DNA of 64,000 nucleotides from a virus: positions 1 through 64,000 of IMG/VR virus record IMGVR_UViG_3300035070_002626. One strand, 5' to 3'. A program made the translations under genes and the position numbers. Below are positions 40,633 to 49,115 of this stretch, in pieces. Each line of letters starts with the position of its first letter. The first letter of the stretch is position 1. Under the pieces are notes generated by a model. That model saw only the letters and a list, made by a program, of their open reading frames with translations, had not been told where the DNA came from and searched no databases.

Positions 40633-41395
40633 GCGTGTTCCTTTTAAATACTGGGATAGGCTGCATCTTATGCAAATTGCGTTTGCGAATCTCAAGATAT
40701 TGTTTTACTTGAGTTTTGTCCTCTTCGCCAAGCGACTCAACATCAATACCTTGCTCGTCAATGTCCATGCATTTTTCTAAATCACTGTAGCTCATGCCAT
40801 GCAATTGATCCTCATCAACACGCCCATCATCCCACAATCCATCTGTGGGTTTGGCATCGATAATTTCTTGGCTAACTCCAAGTTGTTTACCTAATGCCCA
40901 TACTTCAGTTTTTGTTAAGTCTGCAATTGGAGAGATATCAACTCCCCCGTCTCCGTACTTAGTGTAAAAACCTACTCCAAAGTCTTCTACTTTGTTGCCT
41001 GTTCCGACTACAATACCGCCATGCGTTTGCGCTTTTTGATACAATGTCATCATGCGTAATCTGGCACGACTGTTTGCTAGTGCTAGTGGGGAATAAGCAT
41101 GTTGAAACAAGTCTTCAAACTTCTCGAATACATCTGTAAGATCGATTGTTTCAAAGCTGGCGTTCATGTACTGTGTGTTTAGGCGCAAGCAATGATCAAC
41201 ACCCAAGTCTGTTTGCTCTGCTTTTTGTCGAATTGGCATAACCAAGCACAACGTGGGCACACCGGATAACGCACACAGTGTACTGACAACAGCACTGTCA
41301 ATTCCGCCACTAACACCAACTACTAATTGATCAATCCCGTTTTTAAGTGCATATTCTCTAATCCATTGCGGAATATCTTTTGTTAAATCACTCAT
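40625..41395 (-). CDS. nadE: Ammonia-dependent NAD synthetase
   Basis: A 256-residue N-type ATP pyrophosphatase. VVGVSGGIDSAVVSTLC (residues 22-38) is the PP-loop, and the NadE blocks are RLRMMTLYQKAQ, GTGNKVEDFGVGFYTKYGDGGVDISPIADLTK and QEIIDAKPTDGLWDD. NadE converts deamido-NAD to NAD with ammonia. No glutaminase domain, so it depends on free ammonia. Overlaps both neighbours. Phage NAD supply could sustain DNA replication enzymes and the NAD-using sugar enzymes here. Confidence 0.93.
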   Translation of the reverse strand: MSDLTKDIPQWIREYALKNGIDQLVVGVSGGIDSAVVSTLCALSGVPTLCLVMPIRQKAEQTDLGVDHCLRLNTQYMNASFETIDLTDVFEKFEDLFQHAYSPLALANSRARLRMMTLYQKAQTHGGIVVGTGNKVEDFGVGFYTKYGDGGVDISPIADLTKTEVWALGKQLGVSQEIIDAKPTDGLWDDGRVDEDQLHGMSYSDLEKCMDIDEQGIDVESLGEEDKTQVKQYLEIRKRNLHKMQPIPVFKRNTHV

Positions 41396-41484
41396 AATTG
41401 CTTTCTTACTTTTTCGTATTGCTCTTCGGTAATCTTTTTGCCTTTAATATAATTCATGTCTTCTTTGCTAAGTCCCCCAGGCAT
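41392..41484 (-). CDS. 30-residue peptide between queE and nadE (tentative)
   Basis: A short frame PGGLSKEDMNYIKGKKITEEQYEKVRKQL, whose second half is a charged helix. ATG 41484 overlaps the queE end by 17 bp, and its stop overlaps nadE by 4 bp (ATGA), so it would couple the two. The frame is open further into queE to 41886, but that part is a shadow. Confidence 0.4.
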   Translation of the reverse strand: MPGGLSKEDMNYIKGKKITEEQYEKVRKQL

Positions 41485-42364
41485 TTCCGAATAAACTAAT
41501 GTGGAGTCGGGGAGTGAATCTCCATCCTTCGTCCATACACGCTTGGGCAACGTCATTAACATTGAGGGAATATTCTTCACTGCGACCGCCCATTGGCATA
41601 AGATATACTGGACATTGTACCCCGGCACTTTGATAAGCACTGACAGCTTTTTTGACTTCAACAAAATCGTCTTGATCAGCGACAACAAACTTAAAATAAA
41701 TGTCACTACCGTCAACAAGGCTGTACTCATGAGCAACATTAGGTTTAATAGCATCTTCCCAAGATTCTCCCGAAACACTAAGTTTTGGGGAACAACTCCA
41801 AGTGACTGTAAAGTCGTCATTGTTGTTGAGATAGTTGAAGAAATCATCGTGTAGGTGTTGTGTAGTGTTTGTTTCAAATGTAACATTTTTCAAGTCCTGC
41901 ATACGTGGGTGTTCAAATAGTTCAACATACAATCGTTGCCAAGCAAGCAATGGTTCACCACCAGTTAAGATAAGATGAACGTCTTGTCCATTGTCTTGCA
42001 CCCACTTACCATTGGGAGTAAGCGATAATAGATGTTCAACTACTTCGTCAATTGTTGCTTCTTTGTTAAAGTGCTTAAACTCGGGATAGATACTTGCATA
42101 TGTATCACAACCTGTGTGAATAATAGGCAAGTCATTAAACTCCTTAGTTGTTTTATCAACGCCGGCGTCCAATAATGCTTTTACTTCTGCATTGTAACGC
42201 TGCCCGTTTGCATGTTTTTCTGCACGACTGGGCTCATCTTTGCCGAGGCCAAAGTTCATACAACGCAAGTTACAACCAAAGGTGCGTAGGAATACACTGG
42301 GTACTCCTACAAACTTGCCTTCGCCTTGCACACTATAAAATGCTTCACTATATCTTAGTTTCAT
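41468..42364 (-). CDS. queE: 7-carboxy-7-deazaguanine synthase, radical SAM (split cluster motif)
   Basis: A 298-residue QueE, which converts 6-carboxy-tetrahydropterin to 7-carboxy-7-deazaguanine. YSVQGEGKFVGVPSVFLRTFGC opens the protein; VHLILTGGEPLLAWQRL is the GGEP SAM-binding strand. Cluster cysteines read C31, C35, then C86 in GCDTYASIYPEFKHF, so about 50 residues are inserted between the second and third Cys. ATG 42364 has GAGG 9 nt upstream; the longer frame to 42427 lacks a site. It works with FolE, QueD and a DpdA-like enzyme elsewhere in the window. Confidence 0.9.
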   Translation of the reverse strand: MKLRYSEAFYSVQGEGKFVGVPSVFLRTFGCNLRCMNFGLGKDEPSRAEKHANGQRYNAEVKALLDAGVDKTTKEFNDLPIIHTGCDTYASIYPEFKHFNKEATIDEVVEHLLSLTPNGKWVQDNGQDVHLILTGGEPLLAWQRLYVELFEHPRMQDLKNVTFETNTTQHLHDDFFNYLNNNDDFTVTWSCSPKLSVSGESWEDAIKPNVAHEYSLVDGSDIYFKFVVADQDDFVEVKKAVSAYQSAGVQCPVYLMPMGGRSEEYSLNVNDVAQACMDEGWRFTPRLHISLFGNAWGT

Positions 42365-42957
42365 TTCGATACCTCTTCGTTTGGATCCCAACGTTTCCAC
42401 CATTCTTCCCACGGAAATACTATCCAAGACGGGTCGTCGATTTTATTAATTTCTTCAGCGCAATATCTAATAGGTAATTTGCTTTCACTTGCAGTATTAT
42501 CATACAGCACAGCAACTCGTACTGTGTTCTCCCACACAAGATTCCACAACTGTTCGCTGTTGTCTCGACTAGGAGAACAATTGGCTTCCCAATCTTGCTT
42601 GATCCAGTTCAGCGTAGCACCACTGTCGTTAATATCGTCGACAATAAGGATTTTCTTTTTAAGAGATGGATCCCATCGTGCGCCAGACATACCAGTTTTA
42701 GTTTCATCATTGTAACCAAACGCTTCTTCGGCCATCCAGCAGTTACTTTCGCAATCTTCTGGTTTACCATCCCGCAACCGTACATCCAATGTGTGCATCT
42801 TAACATCGAGATACTGACTTATTAAGTTTGCAACTGTTAAGCCACCACGTGTAATACCGACAACATAATCTGGTTGCCAATTGTCAATTTGCATTTGTCG
42901 CAATATGTCTTGAGTTTGCCGTTGCACATCATGCCATGTTACAAATACTTTTTTCAC
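42361..42957 (-). CDS. Phosphoribosyltransferase (xanthine/hypoxanthine-type)
   Basis: A 198-residue type I PRTase. YVVGITRGGLTVANLIS is the PPi-binding strand and loop; KKILIVDDINDSGATLNWI (about 123-141) is the PRPP-binding motif. A 40-residue insert between them (WMAEEAFGYNDETK) is specific to phage versions. It salvages a purine base onto PRPP. Start GTG 42957 overlaps the methyltransferase stop by GTGA; ATG 42987 would add ten residues and overlap by 34 bp. In a 7-deazaguanine context it might also salvage modified bases (inference). Confidence 0.85.
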   Translation of the reverse strand: MKKVFVTWHDVQRQTQDILRQMQIDNWQPDYVVGITRGGLTVANLISQYLDVKMHTLDVRLRDGKPEDCESNCWMAEEAFGYNDETKTGMSGARWDPSLKKKILIVDDINDSGATLNWIKQDWEANCSPSRDNSEQLWNLVWENTVRVAVLYDNTASESKLPIRYCAEEINKIDDPSWIVFPWEEWWKRWDPNEEVSK

Positions 42958-43730
42958 ACTTTTCTCGCTTTTACCATCATATGCCAACCCAGGTATTCGT
43001 TAACTGCTTCACGCATTTCCTCGCTCATAGCAGCAAACCAGGGTTCTAACACATAGTTTCCCTTCTTGTACTCTTCTATATTATACATGAAACAGTGGCT
43101 TTGGCGCAACCTTTCAATTGTCCATTTTGTAGTAGGCAACAACTCATATATCTCGTCTTTGCTATATGCTTGTGCATAAGGACACGCATCTTGTGCTTCG
43201 TATTGATCCAGACCTTTTTGTATCATTGCCATTTTCCAAGAGTTTTTAGCATATACCAAAAGACGCAGTTCGCCGCCGTCAACTAGTGCATTGTGCATGT
43301 TGTTCAAGCTCAATTCAATGTCTGGAAAATGGTGTATTACTCCCATGCTGTATACAAAGTCAAATTTACCAAGATCGCTAAGGTCATCCTGTACATTACG
43401 CACATGAAACTCTCCGGGTAATCCTAGTACATCAAATCTCTGTTTACAAAGATCGATGCTTACACTAGAAAGATCAATGCCTACATATTCAGCTCCGTGT
43501 TTAGCAAATTCTTCAGCTTCGGTTCCAATGCCTGATCCTACTTCAAGTACTCGTTTTCCTTGCCATTGGTGATATCCAGCAAATTCACGTAGGTGCGGCT
43601 CGACTTTAAATCGTCGCTTGCTAACTTCGGCAAAAAACTCTTTAGTACCAACAGGGCTTGTGCCATGATTGATATTACACGGCTGAGCATTCCAGTAATC
43701 TGCAATGCGTTGTTTTAAATCACTGCTCAT
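42954..43730 (-). CDS. Class I SAM-dependent methyltransferase
   Basis: A 258-residue methyltransferase. KRVLEVGSGIGTEAEEFAKHG is motif I, YVGIDLSSVSIDLCKQRF motif II with the acidic ribose-binding residue, and FDFVYSMGVIHHFPD motif IV/post-I. It resembles UbiE/COQ5- and Methyltransf_11-type enzymes that methylate small molecules or lipids. It overlaps the glycosyltransferase upstream by 11 bp and the PRTase downstream. Target unknown. Confidence 0.88.
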   Translation of the reverse strand: MSSDLKQRIADYWNAQPCNINHGTSPVGTKEFFAEVSKRRFKVEPHLREFAGYHQWQGKRVLEVGSGIGTEAEEFAKHGAEYVGIDLSSVSIDLCKQRFDVLGLPGEFHVRNVQDDLSDLGKFDFVYSMGVIHHFPDIELSLNNMHNALVDGGELRLLVYAKNSWKMAMIQKGLDQYEAQDACPYAQAYSKDEIYELLPTTKWTIERLRQSHCFMYNIEEYKKGNYVLEPWFAAMSEEMREAVNEYLGWHMMVKARKV

Positions 43731-44556
43731 ATTTCCAAGTTCCTAAAAATCCTTGAGGGTCGTTTTCTCTCATGCGTGTCCAGACGTCATACCCGCCTTT
43801 ACGTGCACCATCTAAATATCCATTGTCTTGACCAAGTCGTTTGCGGAACCATTCCATTTTGTAACCCCATAGAATCCTTGTTTGCGCAGTCGGGGGATAA
43901 AGAAAATCCTTGGGGTTAGACATGTCGCCTTCGAGTCGTTCTGGCTGTCGCTCTGCATATGTTTCGTCGTCGTTGTTGCCAGTTAAGTCAGCTCTGTCGT
44001 GGATGCACTCGCTTTTGAGTTGAATCATTGCATCACATATATATGCTACTTGACTAATCCATCCGTCGGTAATAACATGCGGAGATACACAGCCAAAAAG
44101 TATCAACCAATCTCGGGGAATAACCGGAAAGATAGCATATGGATGACCGTGATTATCTGAGAATCTTTGTACTGCAAATTGCCCTGAATGGCTGAGAATT
44201 TCAGTGTCCCATCCCTTGCTCACCATTATAGCATCATCATTCCAAACACACAGCCATTCGCCTTTACTATGCTGGGCTAATATATTAGTGTATTCGTTTA
44301 GTCGATGATATCCCATGCGAGGTTGTGTAAACACATACAGATCTAAATCTGCTTCTTCAAAATATGGAATCATGTCACTTTCAACATAGTCAATAGTTTT
44401 TTGATCATCGTCATCAATTGCAATCATGAATTCAATATCATGCGGGTTATCAGCAGTATCAATCATGCTCTGCATACTGCTCAATGCTTGTACTGGTCTC
44501 CCGCGAGTTGGGAACATTACAGATATTTTCTTACTTGGATTAATTTGAAATGTCAT
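43720..44556 (-). CDS. Family 2-like glycosyltransferase (GT-A fold)
   Basis: A 278-residue GT-A-like protein. ISVMFPTRGRPVQALSSMQSM is the first strand and sugar-nucleotide loop; FMIAIDDDDQKTIDYV holds the DxD-like DDDD; WLCVWNDDAIMVSKGWD is the second acidic motif (NDD). HDRADLTGNNDDETYAER is a later His/Asp-rich stretch. It would transfer a sugar in the cytoplasm; no membrane segment. It lies between ClpP and a methyltransferase with tight overlaps. Confidence 0.8.
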   Translation of the reverse strand: MTFQINPSKKISVMFPTRGRPVQALSSMQSMIDTADNPHDIEFMIAIDDDDQKTIDYVESDMIPYFEEADLDLYVFTQPRMGYHRLNEYTNILAQHSKGEWLCVWNDDAIMVSKGWDTEILSHSGQFAVQRFSDNHGHPYAIFPVIPRDWLILFGCVSPHVITDGWISQVAYICDAMIQLKSECIHDRADLTGNNDDETYAERQPERLEGDMSNPKDFLYPPTAQTRILWGYKMEWFRKRLGQDNGYLDGARKGGYDVWTRMRENDPQGFLGTWKYEQ

Positions 44557-45173
44557 TATCGTTTCTCTATAATTTTATCAGCCAAGCCCCATTCAACTGC
44601 TTCTGCCGCAGTAAGGAATGTATCAAACTTCATAGTCTCTGACATTTCGTCATATGTCTTGCCGGCTGTGTTGTGCTTAACGTAAAGCTCTGTAAGGCGT
44701 CGATTTACTTTTTTGCTCTCTTCCATGCTGCGTACTGCATCTTCAAACTGTAGCTCTTGGACATACACACTACCGCTTGTTCCACGTGTACCTGAGCTCA
44801 CACGGTGAATCATTGTTCGTGATTCTGGCAATACAATACGCTTGCCTGCTGCACCTGCTTGTGCAAGGAATGAGCCCATGCTGCATGCTTGTCCGATAAC
44901 TACTGTGGATACATCGCACTTGATAAATTGCATGGTATCGTAAATACCAAGTCCTGCACTTACCTGCCCTCCTGGGCTGTTAATATAAAGCAAGATGTCC
45001 TTGTCTGGGTCTTCGCTTTCTAAAAACAACAGTTGTGCAATAATTGCATTAGCCATATTGTCCTCAACTGGACCATTCAGCATGATAATACGATCTTTCA
45101 GTAATCGACTGTAAATGTCGTATGCACGTTCGCCTTTTGAAGTAGTTTCAACTACCATTGGAATTAAGGACAT
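44556..45173 (-). CDS. clpP: ClpP-type serine protease subunit
   Basis: A 205-residue ClpP. The catalytic triad is visible: Ser98 in [15 protein letters not shown], His123 in [10 protein letters not shown], and an Asp in the QFEDAVRS region or later. [19 protein letters not shown] (about 63-81) is the oxyanion block. There is no ClpX/ClpA in the window, so the protein must use a host unfoldase. Phage ClpP could mature virion proteins or reshape host proteolysis. A tmRNA with a ClpXP-type tag is encoded in the same genome (24198-24521). Confidence 0.93.
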   Translation of the reverse strand: MSLIPMVVETTSKGERAYDIYSRLLKDRIIMLNGPVEDNMANAIIAQLLFLESEDPDKDILLYINSPGGQVSAGLGIYDTMQFIKCDVSTVVIGQACSMGSFLAQAGAAGKRIVLPESRTMIHRVSSGTRGTSGSVYVQELQFEDAVRSMEESKKVNRRLTELYVKHNTAGKTYDEMSETMKFDTFLTAAEAVEWGLADKIIEKR

Positions 45174-45649
45174 TATTCAGAAAACCTTTCTTTGCGTACA
45201 ATAAATGGTGTGTAAATTGCGCTGTTAGCACCGTGCTCCATGCACTCTGCAGATTCGCACCAACAACGATTGTCTGTTGCTTCTCTAATAAGTTTATCAG
45301 CAAACTTCCATGCGTGTTCTGCAAACTTTTCTGCACCCACTCCGTCTAGTACTGTAACTTCTGCTAGACCCATGTTTTCAAGTTCTGCAAACTTGTACAA
45401 GAACGGATCTTCTCTATCAATTACTGTCTTATGATCAAATGTATCTTCTAGCCATGCTTTAAGAGGTTTAAGTCCTCCAAAGTCAACGGCCCAGTTTTTA
45501 TTGTCTAGCTCGCTACATCCAAATGTAAACTTGAAACCCAAACTATATCCGTGTAAGAATTTACAATGTGAATGGTCTGCATGTGGTTGACGGAACACCG
45601 CTGAAAGTCCGATGTTGTGTCCGTAAGTTTTTGTTGAATAATGTGGCAT
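45173..45649 (-). CDS. queD: 6-carboxy-tetrahydropterin synthase (QueD/PTPS family)
   Basis: A 158-residue PTPS-family protein. It acts after GTP cyclohydrolase I in preQ0 synthesis. [24 protein letters not shown] carries the zinc His set and the HGYSL strand; [22 protein letters not shown] (about 56-77) matches the family's FD(F/Y)xxLK-xxx-xxx-DH. The Cys nucleophile is at CKFLHG. ATGA-type overlap with clpP downstream. It complements folE (47747) and queE (41468). Confidence 0.9.
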   Translation of the reverse strand: MPHYSTKTYGHNIGLSAVFRQPHADHSHCKFLHGYSLGFKFTFGCSELDNKNWAVDFGGLKPLKAWLEDTFDHKTVIDREDPFLYKFAELENMGLAEVTVLDGVGAEKFAEHAWKFADKLIREATDNRCWCESAECMEHGANSAIYTPFIVRKERFSE

Positions 45650-45718
45650 TCTATTTTCCTTAATGTAACAGGTCAGAATGTTTTAAGACGGATGATCCTT
45701 CGACGTCTATAATAGTTA

Positions 45719-46444
45719 TCAGTTCTTCCAGACGTGTGCAGAATAACCTTTACCATTGGTATCCCCGCCCTGATTGTCTAGTTCTTCTCCATTGTAAGAC
45801 ACACCGTCGATGATGTCTTCCCCGTTTGGATATTCATTGCAGTGGAACATCAGTTTCTTAGGATCAAATTCGCCTACTGTTTTGATGATAGCATCAAAAA
45901 AACTGCCTTTTTCACTGCTATACATTTGTAGTACGTATTCGCCTTGTTCTTCATACTCTTCACCTTCGCCCCAATCGGTGCCTTCAACCTCGTAATTGGT
46001 TTCCTCTTGCAACTTGTCAACTAGGTCGCTTACTTTGTCGTCAATTACATCAGCAACATGCTTGCTCATGTATTCATCACTGTCAACTTCGTTGATAATA
46101 AGATAAGCACTACTGTATTCAACTCCCATTTGGTGACAAAACTCATTAGGTGCTTCGTACCAAGGTGATTTAAATGCGGATTCGCCATATTCAGTTAGAA
46201 AGTCTGCTTCTTTCGGAATAGTTCCTAGTTCATCGTAATCACAATCGTCTGGATCATCATTGATCAGATACTCTACCAAGTCGCTGTCGTGATGCTCTTT
46301 TAAGTGTGCGTTCCAAAATTCATATGCTTCTTTGGTGATATTTATGTATGCTGCTTCACCACCATAACCTCCAATGCTAAGACGATAATATCGTGGGCCC
46401 TTGATAGTGTCAATTAGTTCTTCTTTTTGTTCAATACTAGCCAT
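45719..46444 (-). CDS. Conserved T4-like phage protein, unknown
   Basis: A 241-residue acidic protein. ATG 46444 has GGGAG 9 nt upstream, overlapping the HIT gene's stop; the frame extends to 46513 without a better start. The N-terminus (ELIDTIKGPRYYRLSIGGYGG) is alpha/beta, YLINDDPDDCDYDELG is very acidic, and the last third ends GYSAHVWKN. It has no catalytic motif. I do not recognise a family. Confidence 0.68.
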   Translation of the reverse strand: MASIEQKEELIDTIKGPRYYRLSIGGYGGEAAYINITKEAYEFWNAHLKEHHDSDLVEYLINDDPDDCDYDELGTIPKEADFLTEYGESAFKSPWYEAPNEFCHQMGVEYSSAYLIINEVDSDEYMSKHVADVIDDKVSDLVDKLQEETNYEVEGTDWGEGEEYEEQGEYVLQMYSSEKGSFFDAIIKTVGEFDPKKLMFHCNEYPNGEDIIDGVSYNGEELDNQGGDTNGKGYSAHVWKN

Positions 46445-46823
46445 TTGTATAACTCCCTGCGCCCGGAATAACATTGCGAACACCGCCAGTTGGGTCAGCG
46501 CAATCCCCTTCACGACGGAAAATTAAATGTACATGAGGATACATACAAGTTTGCCCGGCGCTCTCGCCTATGTTAATGCCAACATTGTATCCAGTGATTT
46601 CATTATTTTGTACTTGAACATTTTCGTGTCCCATGGTGCATGCATATTTGAAACACTTCATAATGCTATCCAGTGTAGCATCACGAGGTACAACAAGAGT
46701 ATGCCCAGGAGTAACCGGAAAACCATCGTTGAAAATTACAAAATCTCTAGTTTCAAACTGCACATTAGTCCAAGGTGCTCGACCTTCGGCTTGTGCTACG
46801 GCTAACGTATCTAGTCTATCCAT
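46437..46823 (-). CDS. HIT-family nucleotide hydrolase/transferase
   Basis: A 128-residue histidine-triad protein. TPGHTLVVPRDATLDSI has the HIT strand, and YPHVHLIFRREGDCADPTGG carries the HxHxx-triad (HVHLI) and the following RRxGD. HIT enzymes hydrolyse nucleotide phosphoramidates or dinucleoside polyphosphates. ATG 46823 has GGAG 8 nt upstream; its promoter is at 46849-46877. It overlaps the 45719 gene by 8 bp. Confidence 0.85.
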   Translation of the reverse strand: MDRLDTLAVAQAEGRAPWTNVQFETRDFVIFNDGFPVTPGHTLVVPRDATLDSIMKCFKYACTMGHENVQVQNNEITGYNVGINIGESAGQTCMYPHVHLIFRREGDCADPTGGVRNVIPGAGSYTNG

Positions 46824-46848
46824 TGTATTCTCCGTTGTGTATAGATTT

Positions 46849-46877
46849 ATTGTACTATGTTTAATAGTATATGTCAA
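46849..46877 (-). promoter_or_regulatory. Sigma70-type promoter for the HIT gene
   Basis: TTGACA (46877-46872), 17-nt spacer, TACAAT (46854-46849), about 26 bp before ATG 46823. Confidence 0.8.
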
Positions 46878-47746
46878 CCTTTTTCGAGTAATCTGTGCAG
46901 TGACTTAGAATCAGTAGGAAAAATATTTAGGCCATCACATCGTATTTCGTAACCCAAAGATCGCAATCGTTGTTGTACAATTGAAGCAGCAACTATGTTT
47001 AGTTCTTTCCAACTAAACGCAACATCGTTAATAGTATTATCAACGACAACATCTAACAAATTAAACTCGTCTATTATATATTGTTGTTTTTTTATCCACT
47101 CTTCGACGAACAAATCTATGTCGACCATTGCTTGTGCATTGCAAAAACTAAAAATACGGGTGATAGCATCTTTGGTCTGAAATAACATCTCAGTAGTGGA
47201 TATTTTTAAAAAACTATCTGGTACTTCGTATTTTGAATTAATCCATTGTTGCACGTATGTAACATAAAACAAACTCATCCACTCTCGCCATTCCCAGGGT
47301 TGCATTTGACTCCAGTGTGTATACTCGCTGTTCCATTTTACAATATCACATTCATTTCCAATGGCAAATGTTTCGAGACCTAGCTGACGCCTTTTCCCTA
47401 CTGCAATTTTATGATACTGGAACAATAAGTTGAGTTCGGCTGCCCGTAATGATTCTGCATATATTAATATATTTTTACTAGAGGGGGTAAGCGGATACGT
47501 TTCTAAAATTTTAGAAAGGGTCCCGTCTCTGGTTGGATATATAGGAGTGGCTATTTCTGCGTCTATGGTTTGATTATAAGCCGACATACTAAGTGGATGC
47601 CAAGATTTTGCAAACCCGTGAACAGAACCGTCGGGTTGTAAACCACGATCCAACAGTTCCGGATTTGTAAAATTATTACTAAACTCTCTCAGTATATACT
47701 CAACTGTTGAGCCAAACATACCTGGCACAAAAAATATCGAGATCAT
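46874..47746 (-). CDS. Sulfotransferase-like P-loop protein (tentative)
   Basis: A 290-residue protein. ISIFFVPGMFGSTVEYILREF, with a strand-loop-helix (GMFGST), resembles the PAPS-binding 5' loop of sulfotransferases or other P-loop folds. WEWREWMSLFYVTYVQQWIN and LKISTTEMLFQTKDAITRIF are later helices, as in phage sulfotransferase-like proteins. No Walker motif is exact, so I only suggest a nucleotide-binding role. It overlaps folE by adjacency (stop 47747). Confidence 0.55.
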   Translation of the reverse strand: MISIFFVPGMFGSTVEYILREFSNNFTNPELLDRGLQPDGSVHGFAKSWHPLSMSAYNQTIDAEIATPIYPTRDGTLSKILETYPLTPSSKNILIYAESLRAAELNLLFQYHKIAVGKRRQLGLETFAIGNECDIVKWNSEYTHWSQMQPWEWREWMSLFYVTYVQQWINSKYEVPDSFLKISTTEMLFQTKDAITRIFSFCNAQAMVDIDLFVEEWIKKQQYIIDEFNLLDVVVDNTINDVAFSWKELNIVAASIVQQRLRSLGYEIRCDGLNIFPTDSKSLHRLLEKG

Positions 47747-48445
47747 TTACTTTCCACAGGAAAACTCTTGTTGCAATTTGATGTTGTCAAAGAATTCTTT
47801 CTTTGTACCAGAGTCTTCCCTGAAACTACCTTTAAGCACAGTTGTTTGGGTAAGACTACTACTCGCCATAATGCCGCGATTCTCACAACAACCGTGTGTT
47901 GCTTGGATATACACACCCAGGTTTTCTGCACCGGTGGCGCTGGAAATCTCCCGTGCAATATCATTTGCAAGTTCTTCTTGTAGAGTTCCACGCCGAGCGC
48001 ACCATTGTGCAATACGTGTGTACTTGCTGAGTCCAATAAGTTTATCAGCAGCAATAATACCAATGTATGCTACACCGCTTACTGGCTGGTGGTGATGACT
48101 ACACATGCTCTTTAGCTCACTGCGCACTACTAGCATACCTTCATAGCGATCGTCGCTGTCATTGGGAAATGCAGTTGCACTTGGCATAGGATCATAACGT
48201 CCTGCCATGATCTCGTTAAAGTACATCTTAGCCAGTCGACGTGCAGTGCCGTGTGAGTTAGGGTCGTTCTCTCGATCAATCAACAGTGTGTCGAGCACAC
48301 CTTCAAACGCTGTAGTAGCCTCGTTAATCAAATCTTCTTTAATGTTAGGTGTAATATAATCTGAAATATTATCGCCGGCCCAGTATCGTTTGCCTTCTGC
48401 TGTCATATTATCACGCAGAATTTGCGATGTTGTTTTGTTTGTCAT
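47747..48445 (-). CDS. folE: GTP cyclohydrolase I
   Basis: A 232-residue FolE, which makes dihydroneopterin triphosphate from GTP, the first step to both folate and preQ0. CSHHHQPVSGVAYIGIIAADKLIGLSK holds the zinc Cys/His pair; ATHGCCENRG is the second zinc Cys and catalytic region; DPNSHGTARRLAKMY is the N-terminal GTP-binding block. ATG 48445 has GGAG 8 nt upstream; its own promoter is at 48489-48517. It supplies QueD at 45173. Confidence 0.93.
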   Translation of the reverse strand: MTNKTTSQILRDNMTAEGKRYWAGDNISDYITPNIKEDLINEATTAFEGVLDTLLIDRENDPNSHGTARRLAKMYFNEIMAGRYDPMPSATAFPNDSDDRYEGMLVVRSELKSMCSHHHQPVSGVAYIGIIAADKLIGLSKYTRIAQWCARRGTLQEELANDIAREISSATGAENLGVYIQATHGCCENRGIMASSSLTQTTVLKGSFREDSGTKKEFFDNIKLQQEFSCGK

Positions 48446-48488
48446 TTGTTTCTCCGAGTTAGGGTCGTGGATGACCACAATTGTTTAT

Positions 48489-48517
48489 ATTGTAATGTAT
48501 ATTTAGACAGATGTCAA
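48489..48517 (-). promoter_or_regulatory. Sigma70-type promoter for folE
   Basis: TTGACA (48517-48512), 17-nt spacer, TACAAT (48494-48489), about 44 bp before ATG 48445. Confidence 0.8.
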
Positions 48518-48518
48518 C

Positions 48519-49115
48519 TTAGTCGGTAATTTTTATTTTAGTGAGATCTGGATAAGTTACTTTTTGTGTATCTGGGTCTTTGAGTTGATTTGCGGCAAGC
48601 ATTTCTAATCCTTTAACACAATCTTCAATGGTAGGACGATAATGGTATCCAACTTGAAAGTTAATTTGGTCTTGCCAAGGACTTATACTTAAATCTCTGC
48701 CATCGTAACTAGCACGTTTCAGCCAATGATATTCTTCTTCGTTGTCCAACAAGATTGCGCCACCATGTCCTATTTCCAGTGTTTTGCTGTAACCAAAGCT
48801 CAAACACTGTTGTTGTCCTGGACGGTACATATCACGCTCAAAGCGTCTTGCACTGTCCCAAATATTTGTTGGAGAAATTTTATATTCCCCTTCCCAATCA
48901 TATTCGTCCATTGAGTATGGTATTGCAAGTTTATGAAATATCATTGGCACACTGAGATAAGTTCTTGTAGGAATTCTACATCTTAGTAGGAACCTTTGTT
49001 GCCGTCTCAAACACAATTCAATTGCATGTGTGCAGCAATCTGTTAATACAACATAAGGAGCGCCAGTGAATTTGCTTAGTGCTTGTTCGAATTCAGTAAA
49101 CTTAGTGAAGCTCAC
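48519..49115 (-). CDS. Shortened DegT/StrS-like aminotransferase
   Basis: A 198-residue DegT-family protein, about half the usual length. FEQALSKFTGAPYVVLTDCC is the N-terminal PLP-pocket region; SPTNIWDSARRFERDMY has the DxA-like Asp motif; and CLSFGYSKTLEIGHGGAILLD carries the Schiff-base Lys. The C-terminal domain, which closes the active site, is largely absent and the protein stops after a helical KGLEMLAANQL. Start GTG 49115 overlaps galE by 14 bp. It is a compact enzyme or a decaying copy; the intact PLP Lys favours function. Confidence 0.75.
   Translation of the reverse strand: MSFTKFTEFEQALSKFTGAPYVVLTDCCTHAIELCLRRQQRFLLRCRIPTRTYLSVPMIFHKLAIPYSMDEYDWEGEYKISPTNIWDSARRFERDMYRPGQQQCLSFGYSKTLEIGHGGAILLDNEEEYHWLKRASYDGRDLSISPWQDQINFQVGYHYRPTIEDCVKGLEMLAANQLKDPDTQKVTYPDLTKIKITD

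Noticed and set aside
41485-41886. Long version of the short frame inside queE
   Set aside because: Overlaps queE in another frame with composition of a shadow; only the final 30 codons are plausible.
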